This document shows, one piece after another, positions 1 through 12,256 of a DNA stretch of 56,625 nucleotides. The stretch is from Carex sylvatica (Eukaryota; Streptophyta; Magnoliopsida; Poales; Cyperaceae). Location of the stretch: positions 1-56,625 of the forward strand of contig CAXKVR010000022.1 in the NCBI GenBank assembly GCA_964058845.1. Direction: 5' to 3'. Both the position numbers and the translations under genes were made by a program. Below the pieces are notes generated by a model that had not been told where the DNA came from, ran no database searches, and worked only from the letters and a program-made list of their open reading frames with translations. How positions within the stretch are numbered: position 1 is the stretch's first letter; the number at the start of each line of letters is the position of its first letter.

Positions 1-374
1 TATAGAGACGACTCATGTCATTACACTAAGTCTGCAGTTCTTTATGGTGAACAAGTTTTTCGTGATAATTTTTTCAATGTTTAATTAAGCAGAGTAAACA
101 TGATTAAATCTTTTTTTAACTAAGTAATACATAAGTAAAATATAAATTTATATAGATCCTTTCACATCCTCATAGTTTCAACTTTCAAGTGGCGATTTCT
201 ACCAAATTGTGGATACCCGTTTTGCACGAGACCATTCCAAGCGTCACAGCTGATCAGCTACGGAACTATGGCACAAAGTGGATTTCTCTATTTCTCATCC
301 CCAGTCTCTGGAAACGAACCCAGCAATAACTCAGGAGGAATATACAGGAAACTTAACCAAAGGCCTCTGGATTC

Positions 375-548
375 GGAAATAAATCTGCTGTGATTCCCCT
401 GTTATTCCGATCTCAACCATTCAAAGTTTTTCTTGAGCGAATCTCAATAAAGAAATTTTTGTATATACAAATCTCAACGAAGTTGAATAGTTGGGATCAG
501 AATAACAGGACCCTGTTATTCCTTTGGAATCACAGCAGATTTATTTCC
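375..548. mobile_element. Short Mutator-type MITE with perfect 9-bp TSD
   Basis: The 23 terminal bases at 375-397 and 526-548 are perfect inverted repeats. The element is flanked on both sides by TCTGGATTC (366-374 and 549-557), an exact 9-bp target-site duplication as made by Mutator-like transposases. The inside is non-coding and contains a second inverted pair around AATCTCAA, a motif shared with the other short MITEs of this window. An intact TSD and intact terminal repeats suggest a fairly recent insertion. An 86-residue reading frame runs through it, but it is a by-product of the palindrome and not a gene. Confidence 0.88.
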
Positions 549-557
549 TCTGGATTC

Positions 558-2133
558 TGGTATTCAGACCCAACACTGATCCCCATTCAAATTGGGTCTC
601 ACAACAATTTTGTCTTTTCTTACCTCTATCTTCTTCTTTTTGGTTTCTAGAGTATATGATTTGCAAACTTCTTTTCTTTGTTATGTTGTTTAAGTAATTT
701 TGATGCACTTAAAACTTCTAGAATAGGACTGAAGTTTTTATGTTGAAATTAAATTTTGCCCCAAAAGAAGTTCTTTTATCTGAAAGACCCAAATATACAA
801 TAGTTTTCCTCAAAGTCCAATCTGACAGAGAGATTTCCTCAAGAGGATTGAGCAAATGTTAGAAATGAAGAAAATAATATAATATTACATGAAATTCATA
901 ATTAAAAAAAAAAATGAATAGTTTTTCATTGTTCTACAATCTCTTGTAAGAGCTGTGTTATTGTCTTCTGTCTCTCAGTGAATATATGTTCACCATATAT
1001 CACCACTTTGTTATTGCTAGTAATAACTCTCTGGCCCGTCAAAATTCATTGGCTTGCATGAAAAGGGGGCAAGGATATCATGTAAGATTAATATAATGCG
1101 AATCTGTTAAGTAATAACAAATGAAAGTCCCAGAAAGATATCATAAATAATGAAATGCCTATATTAAAGTTCCTAAAATATTGATCATACAAGGATTCTG
1201 ATTTATTTTTTTCAGTTAAGTCGAAGCAGAGCAATTTTTTTATTATATATATCTTTTCCAAGTTTTATAAATTTCTAACAATTTCATATCCTTGCCAAAG
1301 CAATACAATGCTCGTTTTTTAATGTGCTAACTAAATACCAAAAAAACAGGAGACCATAAAAGAAAATCAATTTTTATGAGGGAAAGACCTCCCCAGTGAT
1401 ATCATTTTGCAATGAGAAAATACAATTTCGAGATTTTCTTTTTTTTTATATTCTTGTGAGAAGTTCAATTGCTTTAAGCCTCGATCGGAAAAAGTTTTTT
1501 TTTTTTTTTTTTTGAGAAAGGGAAAAAGTATTTTGTGGATGATTGCATGCATTCGAACTAATACTTGGCAATTGATATATATATCACTTTAGCAAAAGAT
1601 GCTTTGTTAACGCAATTATTTGTGTATATATCTAATATGCAGAAAGCAGATAGGATAATAATAAAACATTGGAAGTACAGATATATCATGGGCTAGGTCA
1701 ATTAAATATTAATTTCAACAAACTTTTTTTTCCTAATAACCAGATATCCTATGCAAATACAGTTCGTATTTAAATTGTTAGTCGTCTGGCAACACCCCCT
1801 CCCCCCATGCACACATACAACACACAAAATTATTCATCCCAGCACAGTATAATCTTCTCGGGGGGGATTAACTAACATATTTTGACAAGGTTGTGTCATA
1901 AAATCTACTTATGAGTAAATTAATTCTAGGCAATATATATACATTATCGATCAAATATTTGCTAACATATATATTTTTTGAGCTGGATTTAGCAGCTTTT
2001 CACAATGGAAGAATAAAAATATTGAAGCGAGAGAAAGAAAAATAGATGTTTTATGATTAAAACAAGTTGAATAAGAACAGGCAGAAGAAAAAAGAATAGT
2101 CTTTTTTATAAATGAAAGTGAAACAAAAATAAA
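558..2133. other. AT-rich intergenic DNA, nothing recognised
   Basis: No coding similarity, RNA gene or clear terminal-repeat element was found here. There is a T-run of about 20 bases near 1495-1514 and short G- and C-runs near 1797-1806 and 1860-1866. It lies beyond the 3' side of the minus-strand LOB-domain gene. Confidence 0.5.
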
Positions 2134-2537
2134 GAGCAAGGCTAGGGTGTTATGGGTTGCATAGAGGGCTACGGTGCTATGGCTCAATATTTGAGTTTTT
2201 AAAATTCTAACGGTCGATCCAAACCGTTCATCTTGTTCTTCATATTAATATGTGTTTGGAGACCAAATTTTATATTTTTTGGAAATTTTTTACTATTTTT
2301 TTAGATAGTTAGAAAATCAAATATCTGAATGGTGCAGAATTTTTTAGATCAAGTGATTTTCTACCTATCTAAAAAAATAGTAAAAAATTTTCAAAAACTG
2401 TAAAATTTGATCTCCAAACACATTAATATGGAGAACAAGATGAACGGTTTGGATTGACCGTTAAAATTTTAAAAAGTCAAATATTGAACTGTAGCACCAT
2501 AGCTCTCTATGCAACCCATAGCACCCTAGCCTTACTC
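2134..2537. mobile_element. Long-hairpin MITE (GAG-type terminal repeats)
   Basis: The whole interval is one long inverted repeat. The left arm begins GAGCAAGGCTAGGGTG and the right arm ends with its complement, CACCCTAGCCTTACTC minus-strand equivalent, with one or two changes. The inner arms share the ATCTAAAAAAATAG core and the 'TTTGATCTCCAAACACATT' type block seen in other hairpin MITEs of this window (5504, 8016, 24455, 49673, 56218). The 9-bp flanks AAAAATAAA and CAAATATAG do not match well, so this copy looks older. It lies about 410 bp past the stop of the LOB-domain gene. No protein is encoded. Confidence 0.8.
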
Positions 2538-2949
2538 CAAATATAGTTGAACATGAAGCTTCAAAAAACCAACTTCCAAGAGGCAAATTACATTTCAAGT
2601 TTAGCTTCTTTAAAAATCCTTTGGCGCTTATTTTAAGATTGTGTTGTGTCCCAGTGCAATAATTGAATCAACAGTTAAAGATTAGCTAGGTTTTCTACAG
2701 AAATTATAAAACAAGTAGGACTATGGAAGAATTTGTATTTTTTTATAGCTTCAATCATACAAACAATGAGAGAATGAACGAACTTAGTACTTAGTACTAA
2801 CACGTGCCACCAGACGACCAAAATATAGCACTCTAACTAAATACCCACACATGAATCTGTTTCTAAATATAAGCTTCATGCATGCTCATGATGACAGAAG
2901 CAAAAACCTAGTTATATCTAATAGAAACATGCTATATCTAATTATTATA

Positions 2950-4152
2950 TCACTGGCCATGGAAATAACCATAAGCAACTGATTGAAGTTCTTCTAGTAC
3001 ACCATCCCGGTATACAAGTCCTTGTTCAATACATGTTGGTGCATCTACTATAGATGAATCATGGTTGAATTGTTGCATGGATTGCACAAAGTTTGAATCA
3101 AAGAGAAGATTGTTGTAATTGTTATTCAAGTCATCGCCATTAAATGGTGGAGAATGAATTGCAGATGATGTACTGCCTGATCCATTCATTGTTTGATTTG
3201 GAGTTGGGAAATTAGTCTCTTGCTCTTGTGCTTGTTGGGCTTTTAGTGTGGCTACTTGCGCTTGCAGATTCATCACCTAATTATAGAAGGGAAAACATAT
3301 GTTAGTTTGATATATTTAACTAATATAGTATGGGGCAGGCAATAATTGCAATAACTATTATGTAACAGGAAGATTTGACAGATATGATTATTCAGGAATT
3401 GTTGATTTCTCAGCTTACCAGAAAAAAACTGTATATTATATGACTAGACGGAAATCATTAATTGTTCATCAAATTATCAAAGGTACGTAGCTACTTCAAA
3501 ATAAAATGCCTCTTGACTTTCGATCGCAGGATACTTTACTTTAAAAGATTTTTTTTATAAGTATATGCTTCTTTCAGATGAACATTGTCTGAAATGATCA
3601 ATTTTTGTAACCGTAATTATAAAGTATAAACTGTATTTTTGTACTTCAAGTGATAATTTTCTGAAGGGAATTGCATAGCCATTAATAAAATATCTCGTTT
3701 ATAGTTTAAAACTCATTTGATTTCATTCAATTAGCGCATGTATAAGGTAACAAAAATTTGAATTCATGGCACAAAATTGAAAACTTCAGAACTCCCATAT
3801 ATGCACTGTTGGAAATAACTACCAATATCATATCCATTCTAACAATGAAATGAAATCAAGGAACAAATTTCACCTGTTGCTGAAGAGCAAATATATGAGA
3901 GACACAACCATATATAGGATCTTGAAGACGTGCCTGCGCCTCATAAGAAATGGTCACCGCCGCCTCCGGGCGGTCAGCTACGGGTAGATGCATAAGCAAT
4001 TTGGACACATTACTTGCACCGAAAACCTTATGTATTGCCGCAAAGTGTGCTGCGCCTTGCTCATGGCAAAAGTAAGGGGCAAATACACATCCTCTGGCAC
4101 ACTTTCGCCGGAGGAATTTGCATGCGCCGCATGGTGAACCGAATCCAGTCAT
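2950..4152 (-). CDS. LOB-domain transcription factor, LBD29/LBD16-like (class I)
   Basis: Two exons on the minus strand: 4152-3874 and 3276-2950, with a GT-AG phase-0 intron of 597 bp. The product is 201 residues. The zinc-finger-like block is C8-x2-C11-x6-C18-x3-C22. It is followed by the GAS block around FGASN (44-48) and the signature [16 protein letters not shown] (78-93). The intron falls directly after that run, the usual place in class I LBD genes. Leucines 90, 97 and 104 keep heptad spacing for the coiled coil. The tail is Gln/Asn-rich and acidic, as expected of an activation region. In the family these are nuclear DNA-binding proteins; the LBD16/LBD29 branch acts downstream of auxin response factors in lateral-root and callus formation. 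The branch is inferred from [11 protein letters not shown] and [18 protein letters not shown]. The ATG at 4152 fits the family; an in-frame ATG six codons upstream (4170) is possible. Confidence 0.93.
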
Positions 4153-4253
4153 TTTTATTATATTTCTCAAATCTGTTTATCCAAATATGTCTCCTTTTCC
4201 TTGGAAGTGTTTACTTAGGGTTTGGAGGTGCAAGCATGGACATCCTTGGTTGG

Positions 4254-4262
4254 CTTATAAGG
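4254..4262 (-). promoter_or_regulatory. Possible TATA box of the LBD gene
   Basis: On the minus strand this reads CTTATAAGC, about 100 bp upstream of the ATG at 4152. That is a plausible TATA position for a short 5' leader. It is a weak match and nothing else supports it. Confidence 0.3.
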
Positions 4263-4269
4263 AGTAGAG

Positions 4270-5494
4270 ATAAAGGCCGTAGATCATGGTATAATGATTT
4301 TTTAATGAAGGTTTGTCTCCTGAATGGGTTACAAGTTGCAATATTTTAGATGTGTATAGTTTGCCCTTTCACCTCACCTTGTATATTATACCATCATCTG
4401 TAGGTTTTTCTTTCTTCTCTTGTAGCTCAAAGGACAATAGATTGTGTACCTGTACCAAGGAAAATGATAATTAATTTATTTTTCTTGGTTTTATAATTGC
4501 CTGCCAAGTGCCAAGTGCCAAGGCCTAAGTTAAAAATTGATGTATATGTGGTGTGAGTTGGAGTTAGTTAAATAAATGATTAATTCTTTAGTGCTATTGA
4601 GTTGTTTTTTGTATTAAGTTAATTAAACCCCACGAATGGGCTCAGCATTAAAAAGGCTTGTTCATTTGAGTATAATTTTGTTAATAATTAATTTATGTTG
4701 TATGATTGCCTCCAAATTGAAACAATTAATACACGTACGGTACAATATTTCTTAATTGTATGCTTTTGAGTTGTTGTCTGCTTTTTTAAACCATGATGAC
4801 TAACCACACAATAGAATGCATGAAATTATAATATTTTTTCCTTCGTATTAATAATCACTGACAGCTCAAAATTTACCCTTTGTTGCGTAGTTGGTTAATT
4901 TAACATTTCATTTATCAATCGGTTGTACTTGTTCGAGAAATAAATTTGTGGGACACCGTCATGGCGACTATACTACTTTATATTATATCCCCACCATGGA
5001 ATGAACCCTGACATGTGTACTTGTTTGCCACTTTGCTATTTTTTCAGAGGTTTATTTTTGTTTTTACTGCTAGAGCAGTGGATGAATATAGTATGATCTC
5101 TTTTTCCTAAAAGAATTGAGCCCACTTGTAGTCACTTCAATGAAACGCGTGACATGTTACAGTTTTTCACATCCCCTGTATTGTTCATGAAAGCTATGTA
5201 ACAAAGCATGCCAACTAATCAAGTTATCATTTACAAGACTTGAGAAAAAGTAGAAGTTTAATCAATTAATTAATGAAGTCTTTGGTAAAACTGTCACTAA
5301 AAACAAAAAATATTTTTGACGTTAACAGAAACAATTATTGAGTCATAATACTTAAAATCGAATTAATTATCATTGAAAGTATTTGAATCCTCCTCTTAAT
5401 ATATGTATTATCGCGCACAAAAGCAATAATTAATGAGCCAACACTATGCAGATATATAAATTAAAACGAGTAAATTAATCTATAAGTGTGGTAT
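4270..5494. other. Upstream region of the LBD gene, no gene seen
   Basis: AT-rich sequence upstream of the minus-strand LBD gene and the likely location of its promoter. A small tandem run of GCCAAGT occurs near 4502-4520. No open frame resembles a known protein. Confidence 0.4.
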
Positions 5495-5503
5495 TTGACA
5501 CAG

Positions 5504-5902
5504 GAGGAGGGTTCAAATGCACTCAAATGAACTCTATATTTCAAATCATTTTTCTCCGTTTTCAAAGTCCGAATAGTCAATCCGAACCGTTAGATGCGAT
5601 CTATATATTAAGATGTGCTTGGAGACTAAATTTTACATTTTTTTGGAATTTGTTTTCTATTTTTTTAGATTTATTGAAAATCGTTATTTTTAGCAAATCT
5701 GGACCATAAAAAACAGCGATTTTCAATAAATCTAAAAAAATAGTAAAAAAATTTCAAAAAATATAAAATTTGGTCTCCAAACACATCTTAATATATAGAT
5801 CGCATCTAACGGTTCGGATTAACTGTTTTGACTTTGAAAACAGAAATAAAAGATAGGGTACATTTGGGTGCACAAAAATTTGAGTGCATTGGAACCCTCC
5901 TC
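5504..5902. mobile_element. Long-hairpin Mutator-type MITE with 9-bp TSD
   Basis: The arms form one near-complete inverted repeat. The left end is GAGGAGGGTTC and the right end GAACCCTCCTC after allowing small changes. The direct flanks are TTGACACAG at 5495-5503 and again at 5903-5911, a perfect 9-bp duplication that fixes both ends. The core has ATTTTTTTAGATTTATTGAAAA and its complement. Each arm also carries 'CCGAACCGTTAGATGCGATC', found in other copies, so this is the same superfamily as 2134 and 8016. It is non-coding and probably moved by a Mutator-like transposase encoded elsewhere. It sits about 1.35 kb upstream of the LBD start codon. Confidence 0.92.
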
Positions 5903-5911
5903 TTGACACAG

Positions 5912-7534
5912 GTAGTCGAACAATTAAATTTTGTATATTTTTATAAATATTGTTTGATGATGCATCACGAGCTGTTAATTTTAGATTATTGAAATTTTGA
6001 CTCACTTAAAATACGATGAAACATATACCAAATGTAATCATTTTTCATAGATTACGCAACGTTGGATTCTAAATTTAAGTTTTAATTTTAAAGATTTTTA
6101 ATATTATCAAAATATAAATTTGTTCTTCTCTTTGATTAAAGCCAACTTTCTCTTTCTCCTATTTGTTTCTCTCCTTTTGTCTTTTTTTCCTAATTGATGA
6201 GATGTCAGACATGCAGGGGCGAAGTCAAGTGGAGTCATGCAGGGGCCAAATCAAGTGGACGAAGAGATGGACAAATAAAATTTTAAAAATATTTTTTTAT
6301 TTATTTTTTTCCAAAAGTAGTTATAAAAATATACTTAATCTTTAAAAATTATAGAATTTGGCACCTACACCTGATATTAAAAACTATAGAATTTCTCCAA
6401 ACTATTTCTATATTTTTCTTAAAAAAATAATAAAAATATCTAATACTAAAAATAATTATAAAGTTATATCTCATCCAATTTTGTTGTTAATCTACTAATT
6501 ATCCTGGCTTTGGTAATCCGAATTCTCTCGAAAGTTAGAAAAGATTTAAAATCTTAGTTAGATGTTATTAAGTTCAATTAAGTTTAATTTTAAATACATG
6601 ATTAGTCGCAATGTTTGTGTCTAACATGGGCTTCCTCTGCTTATTTGTTACTTTTGATCGATATCTGTATGTGTCAGCAGATCTATAGACACAAGCTTGA
6701 TAGATCACTGTAGACTGTAGAAATTTGGGGTTGGCCCCAGAAGACCACTAACTTAGACTCTTGTATACTATTTATCTTATAAATTTGTCCCTCTTTCTTC
6801 CTCTTCCTCTTCCTCTTCCTCTTCCTAGGTATATGTATCATATCTTATCTCTAAATGAAATATATTTAATGCTCTCTTCATTTCAACAAATTAATAACCC
6901 AAGTTAACTTCAAAATTTGGTACAATATTACGTTCCGATTTATTTTATTAATGCAGATTCAAATTGTTTGTATCAATATTGACGCCAATCAAACTGCTTA
7001 GTCAAAAATCAAATAAATTTTGACTCGATAACTGTTGGAAAACCCAGCTCACTGTAGCCTCTAAAACGACGGAGCCAGCTTTCAAACTATGAGGATCAAT
7101 TATATATTTTTTTTTTAATTAAATAATAAGATCAATTTTACAATATCATATTATATATTTTACTCTAAATTATATAAAAAAATATATCTAAATACAAAAT
7201 ATATATATATATCTCTCTCTTTTCGGAGACATCTGGTAAAATTGTTTTTTTGCTTCCAATAGGTATTGTTTTTGCTGTTATTTCAGACTTGGATTATAAA
7301 AACAATCTGTGCATGTATTCATTCGTCCGATGTAAAACAATGTGATAAATTCATTTATTGATATCAACAAAAATTCGATTCTATTTAACGCTAACCAACA
7401 AATTTTGTTATGTTCGTGACAACCATATATATTTAGTATAGTGATTGTAGTAATTAAAAAAAAAATGTCCACAGCAATTATTTTAAATGAGACATCAGAT
7501 ACAGACAAGTTGCAATCTCTTGATATTTTATTAG
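5912..7534. other. AT-rich intergenic DNA with simple repeats
   Basis: No gene was found. Visible items are a two-copy tandem of about 24 bp around ATGCAGGGGC (6212-6260), a (TCTTCC)n hexanucleotide run at about 6794-6826, and an (AT)n(CT)n stretch near 7200-7220. Confidence 0.5.
6794..6826. repeat. (TCTTCC)n microsatellite
   Basis: Five near-perfect consecutive copies of the hexamer TCTTCC can be read directly. Such a run is likely to be length-polymorphic. Confidence 0.85.
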
Positions 7535-7734
7535 TTGCGTTTGGATGGGACAGAATAGAGCTAACCTCGAGTTAGCTTCACTATTCTTAACCTTGGGTGA
7601 TCCAAACACAAATTATAAAATTAGATTACCTCAAAAATAGCTCTATTCTACTAACCCATAGAAATAATGAATTAGCAAGAATAGAGCTAGTAGAGTTAGT
7701 AATATTAATAAAAAAAAATAGTTTTCATTCCTCT

Positions 7735-8730
7735 CAATTAGAGTTAGTTTAAATATTAAATTAGTATTAAATTAAATATTTGATTAAATATTAAATATAA
7801 TATAATATTAATTTAAATAATAAATTAGTATTGAATAAATATAATATCAAATTAGATTAATATAAAATAAAATATTAGATTAAATATAATAAAATATTAA
7901 ATTAAATATTAAATGTAATATAATATTAGTTTAAATATTAAATTAGTATCAAATAAATATATTATCATATTAGATTAGTATTTAATAAAATATTATATTA
8001 TATATAATATAATATGAGGTTGGCTACTATGCTTATATAAGCATATCCCCACATATGTTTATAACTCATTTTTGTGTTTTCAATGTCCAAATGGTCGATC
8101 GAAACCGTTCATCTTGTTCTCCATATTAATATGTTCTTGGAGACGAAATTTTACATTTTTCTGAATTTTTTTTTATTATTTATTAAGCCACTTTGAAAAT
8201 CGCTGATCCAACGGTGGCTTAACAAAACAGTAAAATCAGAAGCCACCGTTGGATCAGAAATTTTCAAATTGGCTTAATAAATAGTAAAAAAATTCAGAAA
8301 AATATAAAATTTGGTCTCCAAGCACATTTCAATATATAGATCACATCTAACGGTTCAGATCGACCATTTGGACATTGGAAACACAAAAATAAGTTATAAG
8401 CATATGTAGGGATATGCTTATATAAGCATAGTAGCCAACCTCATATAATATTAGTTTATATATTAAATGTAATATAAATATTAGTTTAAATGTTAAATAT
8501 AATATAATATTAGTTTAAATATTATATTAGATTAGTATTAAATAAATATAATATCAGATTATATTAAATTAGTATTAAATGTAATATAATATTAATTTAA
8601 TAGTTAAATGTAATATAATATTAGTTTAAATGTTAAATGTAATATAATATTAGTTTATAAATATTAAATTAGTATTAAATAAATATAATATCATATTAGA
8701 TTAGTATTAAATAAAATATTAGATTAGTAC
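7735..8730. repeat. AT-only degenerate minisatellite, split by a MITE
   Basis: Both sides of the MITE at 8016-8442 consist of loosely repeated modules such as TTAAATATAATATAATATTAG and AAATTAGTATTAAATAAATA. Repeat length varies, so this is a degenerate array and not a clean tandem repeat. The same modules on both sides show that one array was interrupted by the insertion. Confidence 0.75.
8016..8442. mobile_element. Long-hairpin Mutator-type MITE with perfect TSD
   Basis: The left end GAGGTTGGCTACTATGC and the right end GCATAGTAGCCAACCTC are exact inverted repeats. The arms stay complementary for about 200 bp and meet at a centre with the AGCCACCGTTGGATCAG motif. The flanks 8007-8015 and 8443-8451 are both ATATAATAT, a perfect 9-bp duplication, although the surrounding AT repeat slightly weakens it as evidence. 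No coding capacity. It belongs with 13599-14027, which has the same left half. Confidence 0.9.
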
Positions 8731-8752
8731 CAGTATGCATAGTAAAAATATA

Positions 8753-8876
8753 TCCATTGTTTTACTATCAAGTCCTTAAGCGTATATGTTAGAGGGGATC
8801 CCCCTGTTGCAATCAAGATAGATCTTAATACCAGTATGCATATATACGCTTAAGGACTTGATAGTAAAACAATGGA
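8753..8876. repeat. Perfect 35-bp inverted repeat with 54-bp loop
   Basis: Positions 8753-8787 and 8842-8876 are exact reverse complements, separated by 54 bp. The block ACCAGTATGCATA occurs just before the left arm (about 8729) and again inside the loop (about 8830) as a direct repeat. The structure would form a strong hairpin in RNA or single-stranded DNA. No mature small-RNA identity is claimed. Confidence 0.85.
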
Positions 8877-9736
8877 CATCATTAATTTAATGAACAAGAC
8901 CAATAATTTCTTAAATTAATTTAATATAACAATAAAGAAAACGTAGAGCCGCAATTTTATAGATTCCCTTTGGGATCCTCGTGCGCATGCCCTCTTTTTC
9001 ACAGTTCATCAACTCCAACAAATTTCATTGGATACCATGTGAAGTTTGTGATTTTCGCTACCAAGTTTTTCAAAAAAAAAAACTGTTTGTTTAAATATTT
9101 CAAGTCACATTTTACATGATCAGTAAGAATTTCGTCAAAATTGTGTGCTTCTAGATATATAAAAATTAAATTATCGAAAAACATATGAATTATTTTTATA
9201 GTGACCGAATGAATGGTTCGGTCCTATAATACCCGTAAATTTTTGGAAACCAAGCTACAAAAAATTTGAAAAATTATAGGGACTGAACTATTAATTTGAT
9301 TGTGTGAATTGTGAAAATTCAAAGGACCATACCTAGGAGTGAAAACATGTTGGATATTATTCGTCCATACTTGAATCTCTTTTTGAATTTTTGAAGATTT
9401 GGATATTCAAACACAGATAGTTAGTGAATATGGATATAATTTATACAGATACACATATTGTTTCATTTTAAAAAGTGGATACATATACGAATAATTATTC
9501 AAATTTGTATTTTAAAATTTTCGGATATTCGTTTGTGCGGATACGAATGCAAACACGAATAATTATCCGTATCAATTTTTTTATATGTTTGTTTTATAAT
9601 CATATATGTTTAGAGAGAAATATTATTTTTGTTGGTATCTTTTGATTAAAAATTTGATTATGTTGGTGATTAATTTATATTAATGAGATATATAATTTGT
9701 AATGACATAACAAGTTTAACATGCAAAAAAAAAATT

Positions 9737-10286
9737 GTTTACCATAATGATTAAATGTCCGAATCGTTATTATTTATTTTCTAATCAAAAAATTATTGAA
9801 TAGTATATTAATTTTACTATAGCATTCAAATTAGATATTCGTATCCGATAAACAAAATTGGATATTATAATTTTACCCCTATCCGATCTGTTTTCACCGG
9901 TTCATACCACTTATTTGGTCCCTTTTATTATGTATAAAAAAAAAATCTCTTTTTTCAATAATTTATTGTTTATATTTATAACAAGAAAAAATATTGTTTA
10001 TAATTTATTATTTTGTTTACCATAATGATTAAATGTCCGAATGATATCCGTATTTTACATTATTATTTATTTTCTAATCAAAAAATTATTGAATAATATA
10101 TTAATTTTACTATAGCATTCAAATTAGATATTTGTATTCGATAAATAAAAACGGATATTATAATTTTACCCCTATCCGATCTGTTTTCACCGGCTCATAC
10201 CACTTATTTGGTCCCTTTTATTATGTACAAAAAAAATCTCCTTTTCGATAATTTATTGTTTATATTTCTAACAAGAAAAAATATCG
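9737..10286. repeat. Direct duplication, period about 278 bp
   Basis: Two direct copies begin at GTTTACCATAATGATTAAATG (9737 and 10015) and both run through CCCCTATCCGATCTGTTTTC, CATACCACTTATTTGGTCCC and ATAATTTATTGTTTATATTT to about 9993 and 10286. They differ by scattered substitutions and a short insertion (GATATCCGTATTTTACA) in the second copy. Non-coding. The 'GGATATTCG' and 'TATCCGAT' words also recur upstream from 9345, so the duplication may be part of a larger unrecognised repeat. Confidence 0.85.
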
Positions 10287-10867
10287 GAATTTCACTTTAC
10301 TTAACTCACGTCCCTTCAAGAAAATACTTGTCAGGCACAAGAGACACCAGTCTCAATCAAAATAATAAAAATGCTTTTTAGTAAGTACAAGTAGGATTGG
10401 AGCCGTAGTGGGAAACAAATTAAAGTGGAGAATAATTAAGAAAAAAAAAAGACATATTTATATAGGACATGTCATGAAGAGACATATATATGTGTATGCT
10501 TTTGGTGGGGGTTATGATGTTCTCAATCTTCCTAACATTGATGGATTATCAAATGATTTAATTTGGAATTTATTTTTAGCCTTTTTTTAGATGGCTTACA
10601 ACTGTAGAAACACATATTTTTCAAACTTTGAATTTAAGGGGAAAAAAATGAAACTTTGTAAAAAAGAATCCATGCTCAGTGATAGTTGCAGCAACTATGT
10701 TCTATGTGGCGCAACTCTATCCATCGGACCTACTCGAGATTCCATTTGCGCTAATCACAAGGTGAATCAAACGGTTGGAATTGTCTATATATAATACATA
10801 GTATCATAGGATCACTAATTGTGCCTATAATTAACTTTCTATTTAAAAAATATATGTATACATGCGT

Positions 10868-11002
10868 GAGGCTACGGTGTTTTTCAATGTACATCTTTAT
10901 AGTGTGTTCTTTGATTTTTATCCAGCACGCATCTTGATATAAATCTGATGTCTGCTATATCGAAGCACACTAGGTAGGTGTAGATTACAAAGCACCATAG
11001 CC
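10868..11002. mobile_element. Short MITE-like element with GAGGCTA termini
   Basis: The left end GAGGCTACGGTG is the complement, with one change, of CACCATAGCCTC at the right end. These termini resemble those of the long-hairpin MITEs at 24455 and 49673, but this element is only about 135 bp and its centre is not strongly complementary. No clear target duplication was found. It may be an internally deleted relative. Confidence 0.55.
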
Positions 11003-11430
11003 TCGCTCTCACTCAACATACATTATTTTATTTAATATTTTTTTAAATATATATTGTTTAAATTAAGATCATAAAATATTATTTATTAGTTAGATTTTAC
11101 TTATATTAAATTTTAATTAATTTAAACTTTGATTGTGTTGTATCCAAAATACAATATATTGAAGAGTGGATTGGTCTAAAAGTCCCAAGTTATATTTATA
11201 TTTCTAGATTTTAGTGTTCGTAAGTTAAAGTTGTAATTATCTTTTATTTTATCCACCATTAAAAGAAAAGAGACCAATAATGATAAAATTAGAGTGTGGA
11301 AACATAAATAAAAAAACTTAAGTTAACTCTAAATTAATCTTTAATATTCCCATAAAATTCGACGAGTGTCCCGGATCCAATGTCTACATATATTATACAG
11401 TCAAGATGTCAAATAAGTGTCAATAATGTC

Positions 11431-12256
11431 TAGGGCTGGCAAAAAAATTCGTAGTTCGTGATTCAATTCGAGTTTGATTTGGGTTTGATTCGAGTTTAAT
11501 TTGATTCGAAATGAGTTCGAATTAAAACGAATCAAACCAGGTTCGATTCGAAATTAATTCAAACCAAATTCAAACCTAGCCTGGTTCGATCGAAATGGGT
11601 TTGCGAACTTTTATAATTAGAATCTCATAATAACATCGGCCATTCATTTACCTGATAAAATTAAAATCCAAGATAGATAATCATAATTTAACTTAGCTGA
11701 CGCTCTATCGCTCTCAAATCTCAATAACCTAGTTCTCTCTCTACCCCTCCCTCTCGCTCTAAAATCTAGCCGACGCTTTCAGCGACTGGTTGTCTCTCAT
11801 CTCTCTTCAGCCATCTCTCCTCTGCATTATCTACCTTTCAGAGTCTCACTTCATTAGATAGTCCGATCGAGGGTTTGATCGAGTGAATACTCGAGGTACG
11901 ATTACTTATTTTACTGCATATTTCAGTTCTTGTACTTAATTCTCTTTTTACGATTATTTGTTGTGATATATTTTTTCATGAACAATTTTTCAACTTAAAA
12001 ACACTCATTTCATACCAGTAAAAGAAAGCCATGTGAATTTTGTCCCACGAGAAAAAGTTAATGTATAAAATACCGGTATAACTAGGGCTGCTAAAAAATA
12101 ATTTAGTTCGTGATTCGATTCGGTTCAATTCGAAAAATATGTAGTTCGCAATTAATTCGATTCGAAATGAATCAAACTAGGTTCGGTTCGAATCTAATTC
12201 AAATCAAACTCAAACCTAAAATAAGTTCGATTCAGTTCGATTCGTTGCCACCCCTA
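11431..12256. mobile_element. Non-autonomous hAT-type element with 8-bp TSD
   Basis: Termini are TAGGGCTGGCAA on the left and TTGCCACCCCTA on the right, the hAT-like inverted repeat. The flanks ATAATGTC at 11423-11430 and ATAATGTC at 12257-12264 are an exact 8-bp duplication, typical of hAT transposases. Subterminal regions are filled with TTCGATTCG/CGAATC words, as often in this class. A CT-rich segment (about 11690-11900) ending before a GAGGTACG donor-like site resembles the leader of a transposase gene, but no transposase coding remains. A second internal TAGGGCTGCTAAAAAA terminus at 12083 suggests partial nesting or end duplication. Confidence 0.88.

Noticed and set aside
390..650. 86-residue open frame on the plus strand
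   Set aside because: It runs through the palindromic MITE at 375-548 and has no family resemblance or splice context.
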